A stretch of DNA of 64,000 nucleotides from Bacteroidales bacterium (lineage in GTDB: Bacteria; Bacteroidota; Bacteroidia; Bacteroidales; Marinilabiliaceae): the NCBI GenBank assembly GCA_017539645.1, contig JAFYCM010000013.1, positions 1 to 64,000 on the forward strand, written 5' to 3'. The position numbers and the translations under genes are program-made. The notes beneath the pieces were generated by a model. The model saw only the letters and a list, made by a program, of their open reading frames with translations, had not been told where the DNA came from and ran no database searches. Every line of letters starts with the position of its first letter. Positions within the stretch are counted from its first letter, which is position 1. Shown here piece by piece: positions 34,607-43,902 of the stretch.

Positions 34607-37600
34607 CTACTTGATTAATAATTTTTTGTTGAAGCTTCCGCTGCGCCCCGATTCGTCGCTTACGTATACATCTATAATGTAAATACCTCTACTCAATGTA
34701 GCTGTGCTTGGTAGTTCGTTTACCAAGTTTATCACATCAGATTGCCCTTGTGTAGCAGTTGTCGAGATGGTCTTTTGCGCCATTATATGACCGCTGGCGG
34801 AATATATGCGAACTCTTATATTCAAGCGAGAACCTGTAGCATTATGAGTGAAGAATAGACTCAGATCGCTCTTTTCGCTTATGTATGGGCAAGGGAAGAT
34901 GTCTGTCGTGCCAAAATTGATATCGCTCTTGCTATCGACAGAGAATTCAATTGTAGTATCCGAAGAGTTGTTGGCATTGTCCCATGCTTTGAGTGTCAAC
35001 GTGTAATAATTGTTGTCTTCAAGTGTAGGTAGCGTATATATGAGCGAGCCTGACGTGTAGCTATTTTCATCGTAGGAGAAGTAGCTATTCAGGTTGTATG
35101 GGTTGTCGCGGTCGTCGTTCAATACAACGGTAATGTTGTGTCCGATGCCTTCGCCACTTGTATTTATGCCCGACTCGTCGCTAAACGTAGCATGTAGGGT
35201 AGGCGTAGTGCCAGTCGTCTCTCCATTTTCAAATTCTGGGTATTCAATCCATGCGGTTATCTTCGGACCAATAGAATCACTTGCAGCCTCAGCATCCATA
35301 CCACCAAGAAGCAGCATGTTTGTTGCACCTCGAGCCTCAATGTCGTTGTTCGATACGGCATAATAGCTTATTCTACCATAACCTTCGTCGGTGTAGCAAT
35401 CTTTCGGCAAAGAAACTATCACTTCGAACTGCCCATTTTCTACCGTAGTTAAGCCATTGTATAGTATACTGTTATAGTTCTCGAATGTATATACCTCACT
35501 AATAAGGCCTTTAGTTTGAATCGTGTTTTTCTTGTTATAAAGAATAACATTTACTTGACCATTGAAATCATTCAGAATATTGCCTTGTGCATCTCTGATT
35601 GAGCCTTTTATTCTGTTTGTAGATGGCGCTTTTATTGGTTCATCGCAAACATCGAATGCGATTCCGTTTATGCTATCTGTACTAATAATATTGTTCTCGT
35701 TGTAATCCAAAGTAATAGCAGGGTCGCCAATCAAGAAATATTTCAATGAATTGATGTTGCCGATGGTCTTTTGCTTTGCATATTTCACAGCGTCGCCAAC
35801 AGTATAGCGTTTGCCATTACTGTCAGAATCAAGCACTCGACTTAGAAATGCACGAGCAATTTTGTAGTTGTAGTTGCTGTAAGATATTCTGCCTGCCGCG
35901 AAACAGCCAATAGCACCGCAATTTTCACCTAACGTCATATATTTCGACAAACTTGTTATACCTCTGTCAAATGAAGCAGTGTGACATGCTGCACTCATTA
36001 CGAAAGGATATTTGCCGTTATTATTCCATGCGTTATAATCAGTTACGTATAACAAATATTTAGATGACCATCTATTTTCTCCTCCGTGTCCAGTATAAGT
36101 GATTAATAATGCTCCATTATCAAAAGCTGTCTGTAAGTCATTTATCGCTTGATAATAGCGCGGACCACTTGTTGTGTTTGTTGACGAATACGCTTCTTGG
36201 TATATTTTCGTTTCATTCAACATAGGATATTTATCGGCAACTAATTTGGCGTTTTGATCTGAGAAAATTAAGTGTTCGTTGTTATCATCATCATCACAAG
36301 CAAATACTGCGCGAAGTTTCCAATTGCTTTTTTCAAGAGATGTTAGGTATGCTTCAACTTTGTTTACAGCCATAGTGGCCTCTTCTGTAGAGATGACTGG
36401 GAATCTGCCGATACCGACATCAACAGTACTTATCGTTTCTGTATTCGGTTCACCTTCTCCGTCTTCTAACCAGCCAAAAAAGTCATCCGTTGAATATGTG
36501 TTTATTCTATATAGCGATTCTTCTGATTGGTGTGTAGGTATGCGGTTGTCTGGATATTTATCACCATAGTTCAAATTATCGTACGAACCATTGCCAAATA
36601 GAAGAACAAATTTTAGAGAGTTGCTGCTTTCTTTGCCATTGTTGTACACCAATCGTATGTAATCTCGTATCGCTGTTGCTTCGCGCTTACCTGAGGAGAA
36701 CTCGTTATAAATGGCATCTACATTTACCGCGGCGCAATTGAGCCCACTATACGTTGCGTGAAGATTTGCTAATCGTTCTGCCTCCAATTGAAAATCAGGG
36801 TGATATATAATAATGTAATCAATATTGTTGGTTGCGTGTAGGTCCTGATTCGCAACATCCTCTACATAAGTAGGTTCTTCAAATTTGCCGTTTCGCTCAA
36901 ATGCAACGAATTCTTTTACCGCACCCTCAGATGTAAATTTTGCATGACGCGTTGAACCAGAATTCGTCGTTTTGATGTTTTGTGGCTTTGTTGGGTCATC
37001 GACATTCCACACAATAGTATTGTCGCTTGCACCGCTAATGGCGTAGTCGATTATGCATGAGTCACCGTAATAGATAGATGAACTATTTCTAAACAGAAGC
37101 TCACTTCTACTATTCATATTCAATTGTGCGGAAACAGTTATTTCTGCATAGTCTAAACGAACTGTTGGCGGGTAATTACTATTGTCACCAGTGTTAACTT
37201 TTGCATTTATTTTTACATTGTAATTATTGATGGCGCCAGCGGATGATTTTATACTTACTTTATTAGTGTTAGCTACAAGTCCAGTAGTAGTCCAGGCTAT
37301 AGGAGCGACGCTATACGTTCCAACACTATCATCGTTGAATATAATAGTATAGTTAGTGTTGGAAAATGACCTTGCCATAAAACGAAATGCCATTCTGACT
37401 TCAGTATCTTTTGTTGCTCGTGCATCAAGGGAGAATGGTAGAGAAAGAGAACTGTTGGTTGTGGTGAATTCCTCTCCAAAAAATTCTTTTCCTGAGAGAA
37501 GAAAGTTGAAACTATGTAACTCATGACACGCTCTATCTTCATACGTATCTAACGTTATAGCAGCTTCTTCTGAAGAGTAGTCGACAGTGGCGGGCTCTTC

Positions 37601-38008
37601 TGATGGCGTTGTACTATCCGTTATAAAATAGTATGAGTACTCATCTTGTTCGTTCTGTGTGAAATCATAAATATCGTATGCGGCGTTGTATTCCCAAATT
37701 GTTGTGCCTTGCGCATAGAAGAGTATCGCGTCATCTCTACGTATTACTGGAAGTTTTGCCAAATCGTCGATGCGCGATGCGCTATTTTCGAGAGGAAGTT
37801 CTTTGCCGCCATTGCCATACACCGCAATCTTGCTCATGTCTGAGAAACCCATTGACGATAGTGCGGATTTCGTTAGCATTTTTATACCAGAGTCTTTTAT
37901 TCGTACTTTCACCCATTTGCCAGATGCTAATACCGAGTGCTTGGTTTGCGATGCGGCGTCCGTATATATGAAGAATAGTAATACCGACAGTATTGAAAAT
38001 AGTCTCAT
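34607..38008 (-). CDS. porU: Type IX secretion system sortase PorU (C25 gingipain-like)
   Basis: PorU removes the C-terminal signal of T9SS cargo at the cell surface and links it to A-LPS. The 1133-residue protein has a signal peptide (MRLFSILSVLLFFIYTDAASQ). Its large C25 peptidase domain has the catalytic His in TYTGHGGENRW (about residue 636) and Cys in MSAACHTASFDRG (about 674). A C-terminal domain of the T9SS sorting type follows (DIFPCPYISEKSDLSLFF, ending IKK-like SFNKKLLIK). An upstream ATG at 38044 is rejected because a promoter element at 38033-38040 lies after it. Divergent from gldJ, followed by porV. Confidence 0.92.
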   Translation of the reverse strand: MRLFSILSVLLFFIYTDAASQTKHSVLASGKWVKVRIKDSGIKMLTKSALSSMGFSDMSKIAVYGNGGKELPLENSASRIDDLAKLPVIRRDDAILFYAQGTTIWEYNAAYDIYDFTQNEQDEYSYYFITDSTTPSEEPATVDYSSEEAAITLDTYEDRACHELHSFNFLLSGKEFFGEEFTTTNSSLSLPFSLDARATKDTEVRMAFRFMARSFSNTNYTIIFNDDSVGTYSVAPIAWTTTGLVANTNKVSIKSSAGAINNYNVKINAKVNTGDNSNYPPTVRLDYAEITVSAQLNMNSRSELLFRNSSSIYYGDSCIIDYAISGASDNTIVWNVDDPTKPQNIKTTNSGSTRHAKFTSEGAVKEFVAFERNGKFEEPTYVEDVANQDLHATNNIDYIIIYHPDFQLEAERLANLHATYSGLNCAAVNVDAIYNEFSSGKREATAIRDYIRLVYNNGKESSNSLKFVLLFGNGSYDNLNYGDKYPDNRIPTHQSEESLYRINTYSTDDFFGWLEDGEGEPNTETISTVDVGIGRFPVISTEEATMAVNKVEAYLTSLEKSNWKLRAVFACDDDDNNEHLIFSDQNAKLVADKYPMLNETKIYQEAYSSTNTTSGPRYYQAINDLQTAFDNGALLITYTGHGGENRWSSKYLLYVTDYNAWNNNGKYPFVMSAACHTASFDRGITSLSKYMTLGENCGAIGCFAAGRISYSNYNYKIARAFLSRVLDSDSNGKRYTVGDAVKYAKQKTIGNINSLKYFLIGDPAITLDYNENNIISTDSINGIAFDVCDEPIKAPSTNRIKGSIRDAQGNILNDFNGQVNVILYNKKNTIQTKGLISEVYTFENYNSILYNGLTTVENGQFEVIVSLPKDCYTDEGYGRISYYAVSNNDIEARGATNMLLLGGMDAEAASDSIGPKITAWIEYPEFENGETTGTTPTLHATFSDESGINTSGEGIGHNITVVLNDDRDNPYNLNSYFSYDENSYTSGSLIYTLPTLEDNNYYTLTLKAWDNANNSSDTTIEFSVDSKSDINFGTTDIFPCPYISEKSDLSLFFTHNATGSRLNIRVRIYSASGHIMAQKTISTTATQGQSDVINLVNELPSTATLSRGIYIIDVYVSDESGRSGSFNKKLLIK

Positions 38009-38032
38009 ATTTATATAAGGTATTCTTGTTCG

Positions 38033-38040
38033 CAAAAGTA
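38033..38040 (-). promoter_or_regulatory. -7 promoter element for porU-porV-ispF
   Basis: TACTTTTG on the minus strand is a perfect TAnnTTTG match. It predicts a start near 38026, so the RNA excludes the ATG at 38044 and begins about 18 nt before the ATG at 38008. Confidence 0.65.
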
Positions 38041-38153
38041 GCATAAGATTATTATAATCTTTATCAACTATAATTATTCTGTTTTTTTGTTATTGTGAGA
38101 CAATAAACGAGACTTTTTTTCGTTGTATTGTGTAACAAGCAAAAACAAAACTA

Positions 38154-38161
38154 TATCTTTG
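38154..38161 (+). promoter_or_regulatory. -7 promoter element for gldJ
   Basis: TATCTTTG is a perfect TAnnTTTG match. The start would be near 38168, giving a leader of about 65 nt. It lies back-to-back with the porU promoter, about 115 bp apart. Confidence 0.6.
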
Positions 38162-38233
38162 CGAATACTAAATTTGTGTTATTAAGTATACACACATCTA
38201 ACATTTTACGGAAAATTGAATAAGTAAAATATT

Positions 38234-39727
38234 ATGAATTTGAAGTTCAGTCAATTAGTTACAGCGTCGTTTGTCGTAGCTCTTTGCGTGTCATGCTCGT
38301 CAAAGAAAGGTGGCGACGGCACTTCATCTGCTACGGGTTGGAGCTATAACGATCCGGATTACGGATTTGAAGTAACAACAGTCTCTGAGCAGGAAACCGG
38401 TCCTGGTCTTCGCTTTATTGAAGGTGGTACCTTTATTATGGGACGTGTTGAACAGGAAGTTGCGTTCAACTGGGATAATGTTCCCCGCCGCGTTACGGTG
38501 ACTTCGTTCTATATCGATGAGTGCGAGGTTAGTAATGTGAATTATCGCGAATGGCTCTATTGGATTTCTCGCGTCTACAACGAGTATCCTGATCAATATA
38601 AGATGGCGTTGCCTGACACGCTCGTTTGGCGTCGTCCTATGGCATACAATGAGCCATACGTAGAAAATTACCTCCGTCACCCTGCTTACAATGAATATCC
38701 TGTTGTAGGTGTTAGCTGGCGTCAAGCTTCTAACTATTGTAAGTGGCGTACCGACCGCGTAAACGAGAATATTCTTATCGCCAATGGTGTGCTCGATCCT
38801 AACTTCAAGGATCAGCATGGTGAGGATAATTTCGATACAGAGGCTTATATGTACGGTCAATATACTGGTGCTCCTTCTGAGGAAAATCCTTATACGGACC
38901 TCTTTACAGAAGAACCTCGTCAGGTGCGTCTCGAAGATGGATTGCTATTGCCTAAGTATCGTCTCCCGACCGAAGCTGAATGGGAATTTGCAGCTCTTGG
39001 TCTTGTAGGCAATACAGAAGATGAGCGTCTTTCATCAAGAAAGATATTCCCTTGGAATGGCCACGTTGTTCGTAACTCTGAAGATGCAGTAAGAGGTCAG
39101 ATGATGGCGAACTTTGTTCGTGGTAATGGTGACTACATGGGTACTTCGGGTAACTTGAACGATAAAGGCGATATTACCGTTGACGTTCACTCATATTGGC
39201 CAAATGATTACGGTTTGTATTGCATGGCTGGTAATGTGAACGAATGGGTAGCTGATGTATATCGTGCTCTTACCAACGAAGACGAAGAAGAGTTCAATCC
39301 ATATCGTGGTAACGACTTCCAGCAGAAAGTTCTCAATGAGGATGGCTCTGTAGCAGAGAAAGACTCTCTTGGCCGCATCCGTTATGCTCGAGAGACCAAA
39401 AAGTCGATAGGCAATCGTAAGAACTATCGTGAAGCCGACAACAAGAACTACCTCGATGGTGATGCTCGTTCTAACCAAGCTCTTGGTGGTGATTGGACAA
39501 GTTCAGAGGCAAATACCGAAACCATGTACCGTGGTACTCCTACGACTACAGACCTTTCGAGCCTTGTAAGCGATAGAGTTCGTGTATACAAAGGTGGTGG
39601 TTGGCGCGACCGTGCATATTGGTTGTCTCCAGGTACTCGCCGTTTCCTCGATGAAGAGGAGAGCCGCGATGATATAGGCTTCCGCTGTGCAATGACCCGC
39701 GTTGGTAGTCCAATTTCTGGTCAATAA
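38234..39727 (+). CDS. gldJ: GldJ-like lipoprotein with formylglycine-generating-enzyme fold
   Basis: A 497-residue outer-membrane lipoprotein of the type IX secretion and gliding machinery. The signal peptide ends in a lipobox with Cys near residue 21 (VALCVSCSSKK). The segment ATGWSYNDPDYGFEV and the FGE-sulfatase domain (FIEGGTFIMGR, PTEAEWEFAALG, MAGNVNEWVADVY, GIGFRC-like DDIGFRCAMTR) follow. The fold is used structurally in GldJ/GldK rather than as a sulfatase-maturing enzyme. Position next to porU-porV and murF supports GldJ over GldK, as in flavobacteria. It is followed by a strong terminator. Confidence 0.85.
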   Translation: MNLKFSQLVTASFVVALCVSCSSKKGGDGTSSATGWSYNDPDYGFEVTTVSEQETGPGLRFIEGGTFIMGRVEQEVAFNWDNVPRRVTVTSFYIDECEVSNVNYREWLYWISRVYNEYPDQYKMALPDTLVWRRPMAYNEPYVENYLRHPAYNEYPVVGVSWRQASNYCKWRTDRVNENILIANGVLDPNFKDQHGEDNFDTEAYMYGQYTGAPSEENPYTDLFTEEPRQVRLEDGLLLPKYRLPTEAEWEFAALGLVGNTEDERLSSRKIFPWNGHVVRNSEDAVRGQMMANFVRGNGDYMGTSGNLNDKGDITVDVHSYWPNDYGLYCMAGNVNEWVADVYRALTNEDEEEFNPYRGNDFQQKVLNEDGSVAEKDSLGRIRYARETKKSIGNRKNYREADNKNYLDGDARSNQALGGDWTSSEANTETMYRGTPTTTDLSSLVSDRVRVYKGGGWRDRAYWLSPGTRRFLDEEESRDDIGFRCAMTRVGSPISGQ

Positions 39728-39749
39728 GAAACTTATAATTTGAGATATG

Positions 39750-39779
39750 GGGTTGGAGGTTTACTCCAGCCCTTTTTTT
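39750..39779 (+). terminator. Rho-independent terminator after gldJ
   Basis: GGGTTGGAG (39750-39758) pairs with CTCCAGCCC (39764-39772) around a 5-base loop, with one G-U, followed by seven T residues. It ends about 10 bases before the murF ATG, so murF must be read either by read-through or from a promoter inside or before the hairpin. Confidence 0.85.
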
Positions 39780-39789
39780 ATTTGTAGTG

Positions 39790-41082
39790 ATGGAAAATCT
39801 TTATAAACACTATTTGAACTCCACCGGAGTTTCTACTGATACTCGCACAATTTCTGAAGGTTCGTTTTTTGTGGCATTGAAAGGCGAAAACTTCGATGCA
39901 AATGAAATGGTTGACTTGGCGCTCGAAAAAGGAGCTTCTCATATTGTTACCTCTAATAATAAGTATGTAGGCAATTCGAAGGTCACCGTCGTTGAGGATA
40001 CATTGAAGACGCTTCAGCAACTTGCCGCCTACCATAGAGATCAATTGTCTATACCTATTATAGGTATTACTGGTACGAATGGCAAGACTACAACGAAGGA
40101 ACTTGTAGCTGCAGTTCTCTCGAAAAAGTATAATGTGATTGCTACCAAAGGAAACCTAAATAACCACATCGGAGTCCCATTGACGTTGCTGAGTATCAAT
40201 GATAATCATGATGTAGCAGTTGTTGAGATGGGTGCTAATCATCCTGGTGAGATAAAAACTCTTGCTGCTATGGTGAAGCCGACGTCTGGATTGATAACCA
40301 ATGTAGGAATAGCTCACATAGAGGGTTTTGGCTCGTTCGAAGGAGTGAAAGCTACAAAACGAGCTCTGTATGAACAGGTTGCAGCTGATAATGGTACTAT
40401 ATTTATAAATAGTGATAATAGTAATCTCGTTGGTATGTTGCCCGAGAACTTCGATAGGCTTATTTCTTATGGAACCGATGCTGAGAATTGCATTGTAGAT
40501 GGGCATTCGGTTGGTGATGGCGAAATGCTTGAGCTTGAGTGGCGTTTCAATGATGGTATATGTCACAAAGTAGCCACTAACCTCACGGGTGTCTATAATC
40601 TCGAAAATGTATTGGCTGCGGCTACCATTGGTTGTTTCTATGATGTGCCAGAAGGTGATATTTGCCTTGCACTTTCTGAGTATAAGCCGACAAACAGCCG
40701 TTCACAAGTCGTGCAAACGAATAAAAATCGAATAATTATTGATGCTTACAATGCTAATCCATCAAGTATGTCGGCCTCGCTCGAAAATTTTCAGCATCTT
40801 CAGCATAAGCATAAAGTGCTGATTCTCGGCGCAATGCGTGAACTTGGGTCTGCGCAAGATTCCGAGCATCTATCTCTTTTGAATAAAATATCTGCAGTTG
40901 ATTACGATGAAGTCTATTTAGTTGGTAATGAGTTTGCTAAATTCGCAGAGCAATTCCCTCGCTACCATTATGCTGAGGCGGCAATTGACATAAAAGATGA
41001 GATTTGTAAGTTGAGTGGCAAATACATATTGCTAAAAGGCTCAAATTCAAATAAACTCAGTTCTTTGGTTGAATATTTATAA
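39790..41082 (+). CDS. murF: UDP-N-acetylmuramoyl-tripeptide--D-alanyl-D-alanine ligase
   Basis: MurF adds D-Ala-D-Ala to complete the UDP-MurNAc pentapeptide. The 430-residue Mur ligase shows the N-terminal domain (SVDTRTI-like GVSTDTRTISEGSFFVALKG), the ATP loop GITGTNGKTTTKEL, and VVEMGANHPGEIKTL. The C-terminal domain includes IIDAYNANPSSMSASLENF and ILGAMRELG. The ATG at 39790 is preferred over the GTG at 39787. The start is only 11 bases past the gldJ terminator. argF' follows after 20 bp. Confidence 0.94.
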   Translation: MENLYKHYLNSTGVSTDTRTISEGSFFVALKGENFDANEMVDLALEKGASHIVTSNNKYVGNSKVTVVEDTLKTLQQLAAYHRDQLSIPIIGITGTNGKTTTKELVAAVLSKKYNVIATKGNLNNHIGVPLTLLSINDNHDVAVVEMGANHPGEIKTLAAMVKPTSGLITNVGIAHIEGFGSFEGVKATKRALYEQVAADNGTIFINSDNSNLVGMLPENFDRLISYGTDAENCIVDGHSVGDGEMLELEWRFNDGICHKVATNLTGVYNLENVLAAATIGCFYDVPEGDICLALSEYKPTNSRSQVVQTNKNRIIIDAYNANPSSMSASLENFQHLQHKHKVLILGAMRELGSAQDSEHLSLLNKISAVDYDEVYLVGNEFAKFAEQFPRYHYAEAAIDIKDEICKLSGKYILLKGSNSNKLSSLVEYL

Positions 41083-41102
41083 ATAAATAGATAGATATCG
41101 AA

Positions 41103-42050
41103 ATGAAACGTTTTCTGAAAGTTGAAGATATTGGCGATCTCAACATCGCATTGAAAGAAGCTGCCGAGGTGAAGAAGACCCCCTTCGCGTGGCAGAACTT
41201 GGGTAAGAACAAAACTGCAATACTCATATTTTTCAACTCGAGCCTACGCACGCGTCTCTCTACGCAAAAAGCAGCGCAGAATTTGGGAATGAATGCCATT
41301 GTGCTCAATGTTGGTACGGATTCGTGGCAACTTGAGACTGAGATGGGCGTTGTGATGGATGGCAACAAGAGTGAGCACTTGCGCGAGGCAATTCCTGTTA
41401 TTGGCTCGTATGCCGATATTATCGGCGTTCGCTCATTTGCGAAGTTCGAGAGCCGCGAGTTCGACTATCAGGAGACTATTATAAATCAATTTCTTGAGTA
41501 TTCTGGGTGCCCTGTAATTAGCCTCGAGAGTGCGACGCGCCACCCATGTCAGGCATTTGCCGACCTCATAACTATTGAGGAATATAAAAACAAGAAGCGT
41601 CCGAAGGTGGTTCTGACTTGGGCTCCGCATCCGAAGGCGTTGCCGCAAGCTGTGCCTAACTCATTTGCTGAGTGGATGAAGGTTGCTGATGTCGATTTTG
41701 TCATTACGTGTCCTGAAGGCTATCAACTTGCGCCTGAGTTTATGGCTGGCGCTCATTATGAGCCAAACCAGAAAAAAGCGCTCGAAGGTGCCGATTTTGT
41801 TTATGCAAAAAACTGGTCGTCCTATGAACAGTACGGACAGATTCTGTCGAAAGATATGTCGTGGACGATTGATGCAGAGCACATGTCGTGGACGAATAAT
41901 GCGAAATTTATGCACTGCTTGCCAGTCCGTCGTAATATGATTGTTACCGACGAAGTGATAGATAGCCCTAACAGCATAGTTATTCCTGAGGCTGCCAACC
42001 GCGTAGTGTCGGCGCAAGTTGTAATTAAGCGAATGCTCGAAAGCTTGTAA
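41103..42050 (+). CDS. argF': N-acyl-L-ornithine carbamoyltransferase (Bacteroides type)
   Basis: This enzyme carbamoylates N-succinyl- or N-acetyl-ornithine, the Bacteroidota and Xanthomonas variant of arginine synthesis. The 315-residue protein has FFNSSLRTRLSTQKAAQNLG (carbamoyl-phosphate loop with SLRTR in place of STRTR), TRHPCQAFADL and FMHCLPVRRN. Pro90 in the B. fragilis enzyme (succinyl-specific) and Glu92 in Xanthomonas (acetyl-specific) are recalled as the selectivity residue. The corresponding position in MDGNKSEHL is Ser90 here, so the acyl group used is uncertain. It is the first of four clustered arginine genes, with argB 2 bp downstream. Confidence 0.92.
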   Translation: MKRFLKVEDIGDLNIALKEAAEVKKTPFAWQNLGKNKTAILIFFNSSLRTRLSTQKAAQNLGMNAIVLNVGTDSWQLETEMGVVMDGNKSEHLREAIPVIGSYADIIGVRSFAKFESREFDYQETIINQFLEYSGCPVISLESATRHPCQAFADLITIEEYKNKKRPKVVLTWAPHPKALPQAVPNSFAEWMKVADVDFVITCPEGYQLAPEFMAGAHYEPNQKKALEGADFVYAKNWSSYEQYGQILSKDMSWTIDAEHMSWTNNAKFMHCLPVRRNMIVTDEVIDSPNSIVIPEAANRVVSAQVVIKRMLESL

Positions 42051-42052
42051 AT

Positions 42053-42820
42053 ATGAACGTAACTATAATAAAGGTAGGCGGTAAGGTTGTCGAAGATCCT
42101 ACGTCGCTCAACGTTCTGCTCGACGATTTCGCTAAGATTAGCGGACCGAAAATCTTGGTTCACGGCGGTGGTCGTACGGCTACGAAACTTTCGGCTGACC
42201 TCGGCATTGAGGCAAAGATGGTCGATGGTCGTCGCATTACCGATGCCGAGACGCTCAAGGTGGTGACGATGGTTTATGCCGGTTTGGTAAATAAAAACAT
42301 CGTTGCGCAGCTACAAAAACGTCAGTTGAATGCGATAGGTTTTTCGGGTGCCGACCTAAATATTATAAAATCCGTCAAGCGCCCAGTTAAGAACATTGAC
42401 TACGGTTTTGTAGGAGATGTGGTTGGCGTACAAACCGACGTTCTACTCTCGCTGATTAAGCAAGGTGCGACGCCTGTAGTTTGCCCGATTACGCATGACG
42501 GAAATGGCCAATTGCTTAATACTAATGCCGATACAATAGCTTCGGAGCTCGCGTGTGCATTGGCTTCCGAGGTTGATGTTACGCTCGTTTACTGTTTCGA
42601 GAAACCTGGCGTTTTGCTTGATGCTAATGACGATACGTCGGTAATATCAAAACTCAATTACGAAACATTCAAGCAGCATCAAGCGTCGGGAGTTATAGTT
42701 GAGGGTATGATTCCCAAACTCGACAATGGTTTTGCTGCCATTCGCAAAGGAGTTCGCAGCGTTGTAATTACAAATACTGATGGTCTGAAAAACGACAGCG
42801 GTACGCATTTGATACTATGA
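42053..42820 (+). CDS. argB: N-acetylglutamate kinase family protein
   Basis: ArgB phosphorylates the N-acylated glutamate in the second step of arginine synthesis. The 255-residue amino-acid-kinase fold shows IIKVGGKVVEDP (phosphate-binding Lys), LVHGGGRTATKLS, KMVDGRRITD, and the ATP-side GMIPKLDNGFAAI. The short form without an N-terminal arginine-binding helix suggests that it is not feedback-inhibited by arginine, although this cannot be settled from sequence alone. It overlaps the following M20 gene by four bases (ATGA). Confidence 0.94.
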   Translation: MNVTIIKVGGKVVEDPTSLNVLLDDFAKISGPKILVHGGGRTATKLSADLGIEAKMVDGRRITDAETLKVVTMVYAGLVNKNIVAQLQKRQLNAIGFSGADLNIIKSVKRPVKNIDYGFVGDVVGVQTDVLLSLIKQGATPVVCPITHDGNGQLLNTNADTIASELACALASEVDVTLVYCFEKPGVLLDANDDTSVISKLNYETFKQHQASGVIVEGMIPKLDNGFAAIRKGVRSVVITNTDGLKNDSGTHLIL

Positions 42821-43881
42821 AGTCAATCAACGAGTTGCGAGAAGAATCGATAGCATTGTTGCAGCAGATGATTGCTACGCCGTCTGTTAGCCGTGACGAA
42901 GCATGCGTTGCCGATGTCATTCAGCAGTTTATGCTCGATAAAGGATTGCTCGTAAATAGACAAAACAACAATCTGTGGATTCATAGTAATAACTGTGCAG
43001 ACGATCGCCCTACGATTTTGCTCAATTCGCATATAGATACCGTAAAACCCGCAGCCGGCTACACTCGCGACCCGTACCAGCCAACCATCGAAGGCGATTG
43101 TCTTTATGGTCTTGGCAGCAATGATGCTGGCGCGCCAATGGTTTCGTTGCTTGCGGCGTTTCGTTACCTCACGCAAAAGGAGCAGCCATATCATCTTATT
43201 TATGCATGCACTGCCGAAGAGGAGGTTAGCGGTAAGAATGGCATCGAAAGTTTGCTTCCGCAACTCGGCCATGTCGATTTGGCGATAGTTGGAGAGCCTA
43301 CGTCGATGCAACCTGCTGTGGCAGAGAAAGGTCTTATGGTGCTCGATTGTGCTGCATACGGCAAGAGTGGTCATGCGGCGCGCAACGAGGGTGTGAATGC
43401 TATTTATGAGGCGCTGCCAAATATTGAGTGGTTCCGTACATATAAATTCGACCGTATTTCACAGTTCTTGGGACCTGTAAAAATGTCCGTAACCCAGATA
43501 AATGCAGGCACGCAGCATAATGTGGTTCCCGACGTTTGCCGATTCGTGGTGGATGTGCGCGTAAACGAGTTGTACTCGAATGTGGAACTTCTCGAACTGA
43601 TAAAGAGCCATACATCGTGCGAGGTGAAAGAGCGCTCAACTCGACTAAATAGCTCCTCGATAAGTGCCGAGCATCCTATTGTGAAGCGCTGCATCGAACT
43701 CGGTCTCAAGCCATTTGGCTCTCCTACGATGAGCGACCAAGCACTGATGCCGTTCACATCAATCAAAATTGGTCCGGGCGAATCGTCGCGTTCGCACACT
43801 GCCGATGAATATGTAAGACTCAGCGAGATTGAGCACGGCATAAATATGTATGTAGAACTTCTTGATGGCTTGCAGCTGTAA
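42817..43881 (+). CDS. argE: M20 metallopeptidase, probable N-acyl-ornithine/citrulline deacylase
   Basis: M20-family enzymes remove the acyl group in arginine synthesis. In the carbamoyltransferase variant pathway the substrate would be N-acyl-citrulline. The 354-residue protein has LLNSHIDTVKPAAGY (metal ligand His and Asp), LGSNDAGAPMVSLL, and TAEEEVSGKNGIESLLPQLG with catalytic and metal-binding Glu. Its family also includes DapE and LysK-type enzymes; the position between argB and argH supports an arginine role. It is coupled to argB by a four-base overlap. Confidence 0.85.
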   Translation: MKSINELREESIALLQQMIATPSVSRDEACVADVIQQFMLDKGLLVNRQNNNLWIHSNNCADDRPTILLNSHIDTVKPAAGYTRDPYQPTIEGDCLYGLGSNDAGAPMVSLLAAFRYLTQKEQPYHLIYACTAEEEVSGKNGIESLLPQLGHVDLAIVGEPTSMQPAVAEKGLMVLDCAAYGKSGHAARNEGVNAIYEALPNIEWFRTYKFDRISQFLGPVKMSVTQINAGTQHNVVPDVCRFVVDVRVNELYSNVELLELIKSHTSCEVKERSTRLNSSSISAEHPIVKRCIELGLKPFGSPTMSDQALMPFTSIKIGPGESSRSHTADEYVRLSEIEHGINMYVELLDGLQL

Positions 43882-43902
43882 ATAATTATAAATCAACCTA
43901 CA

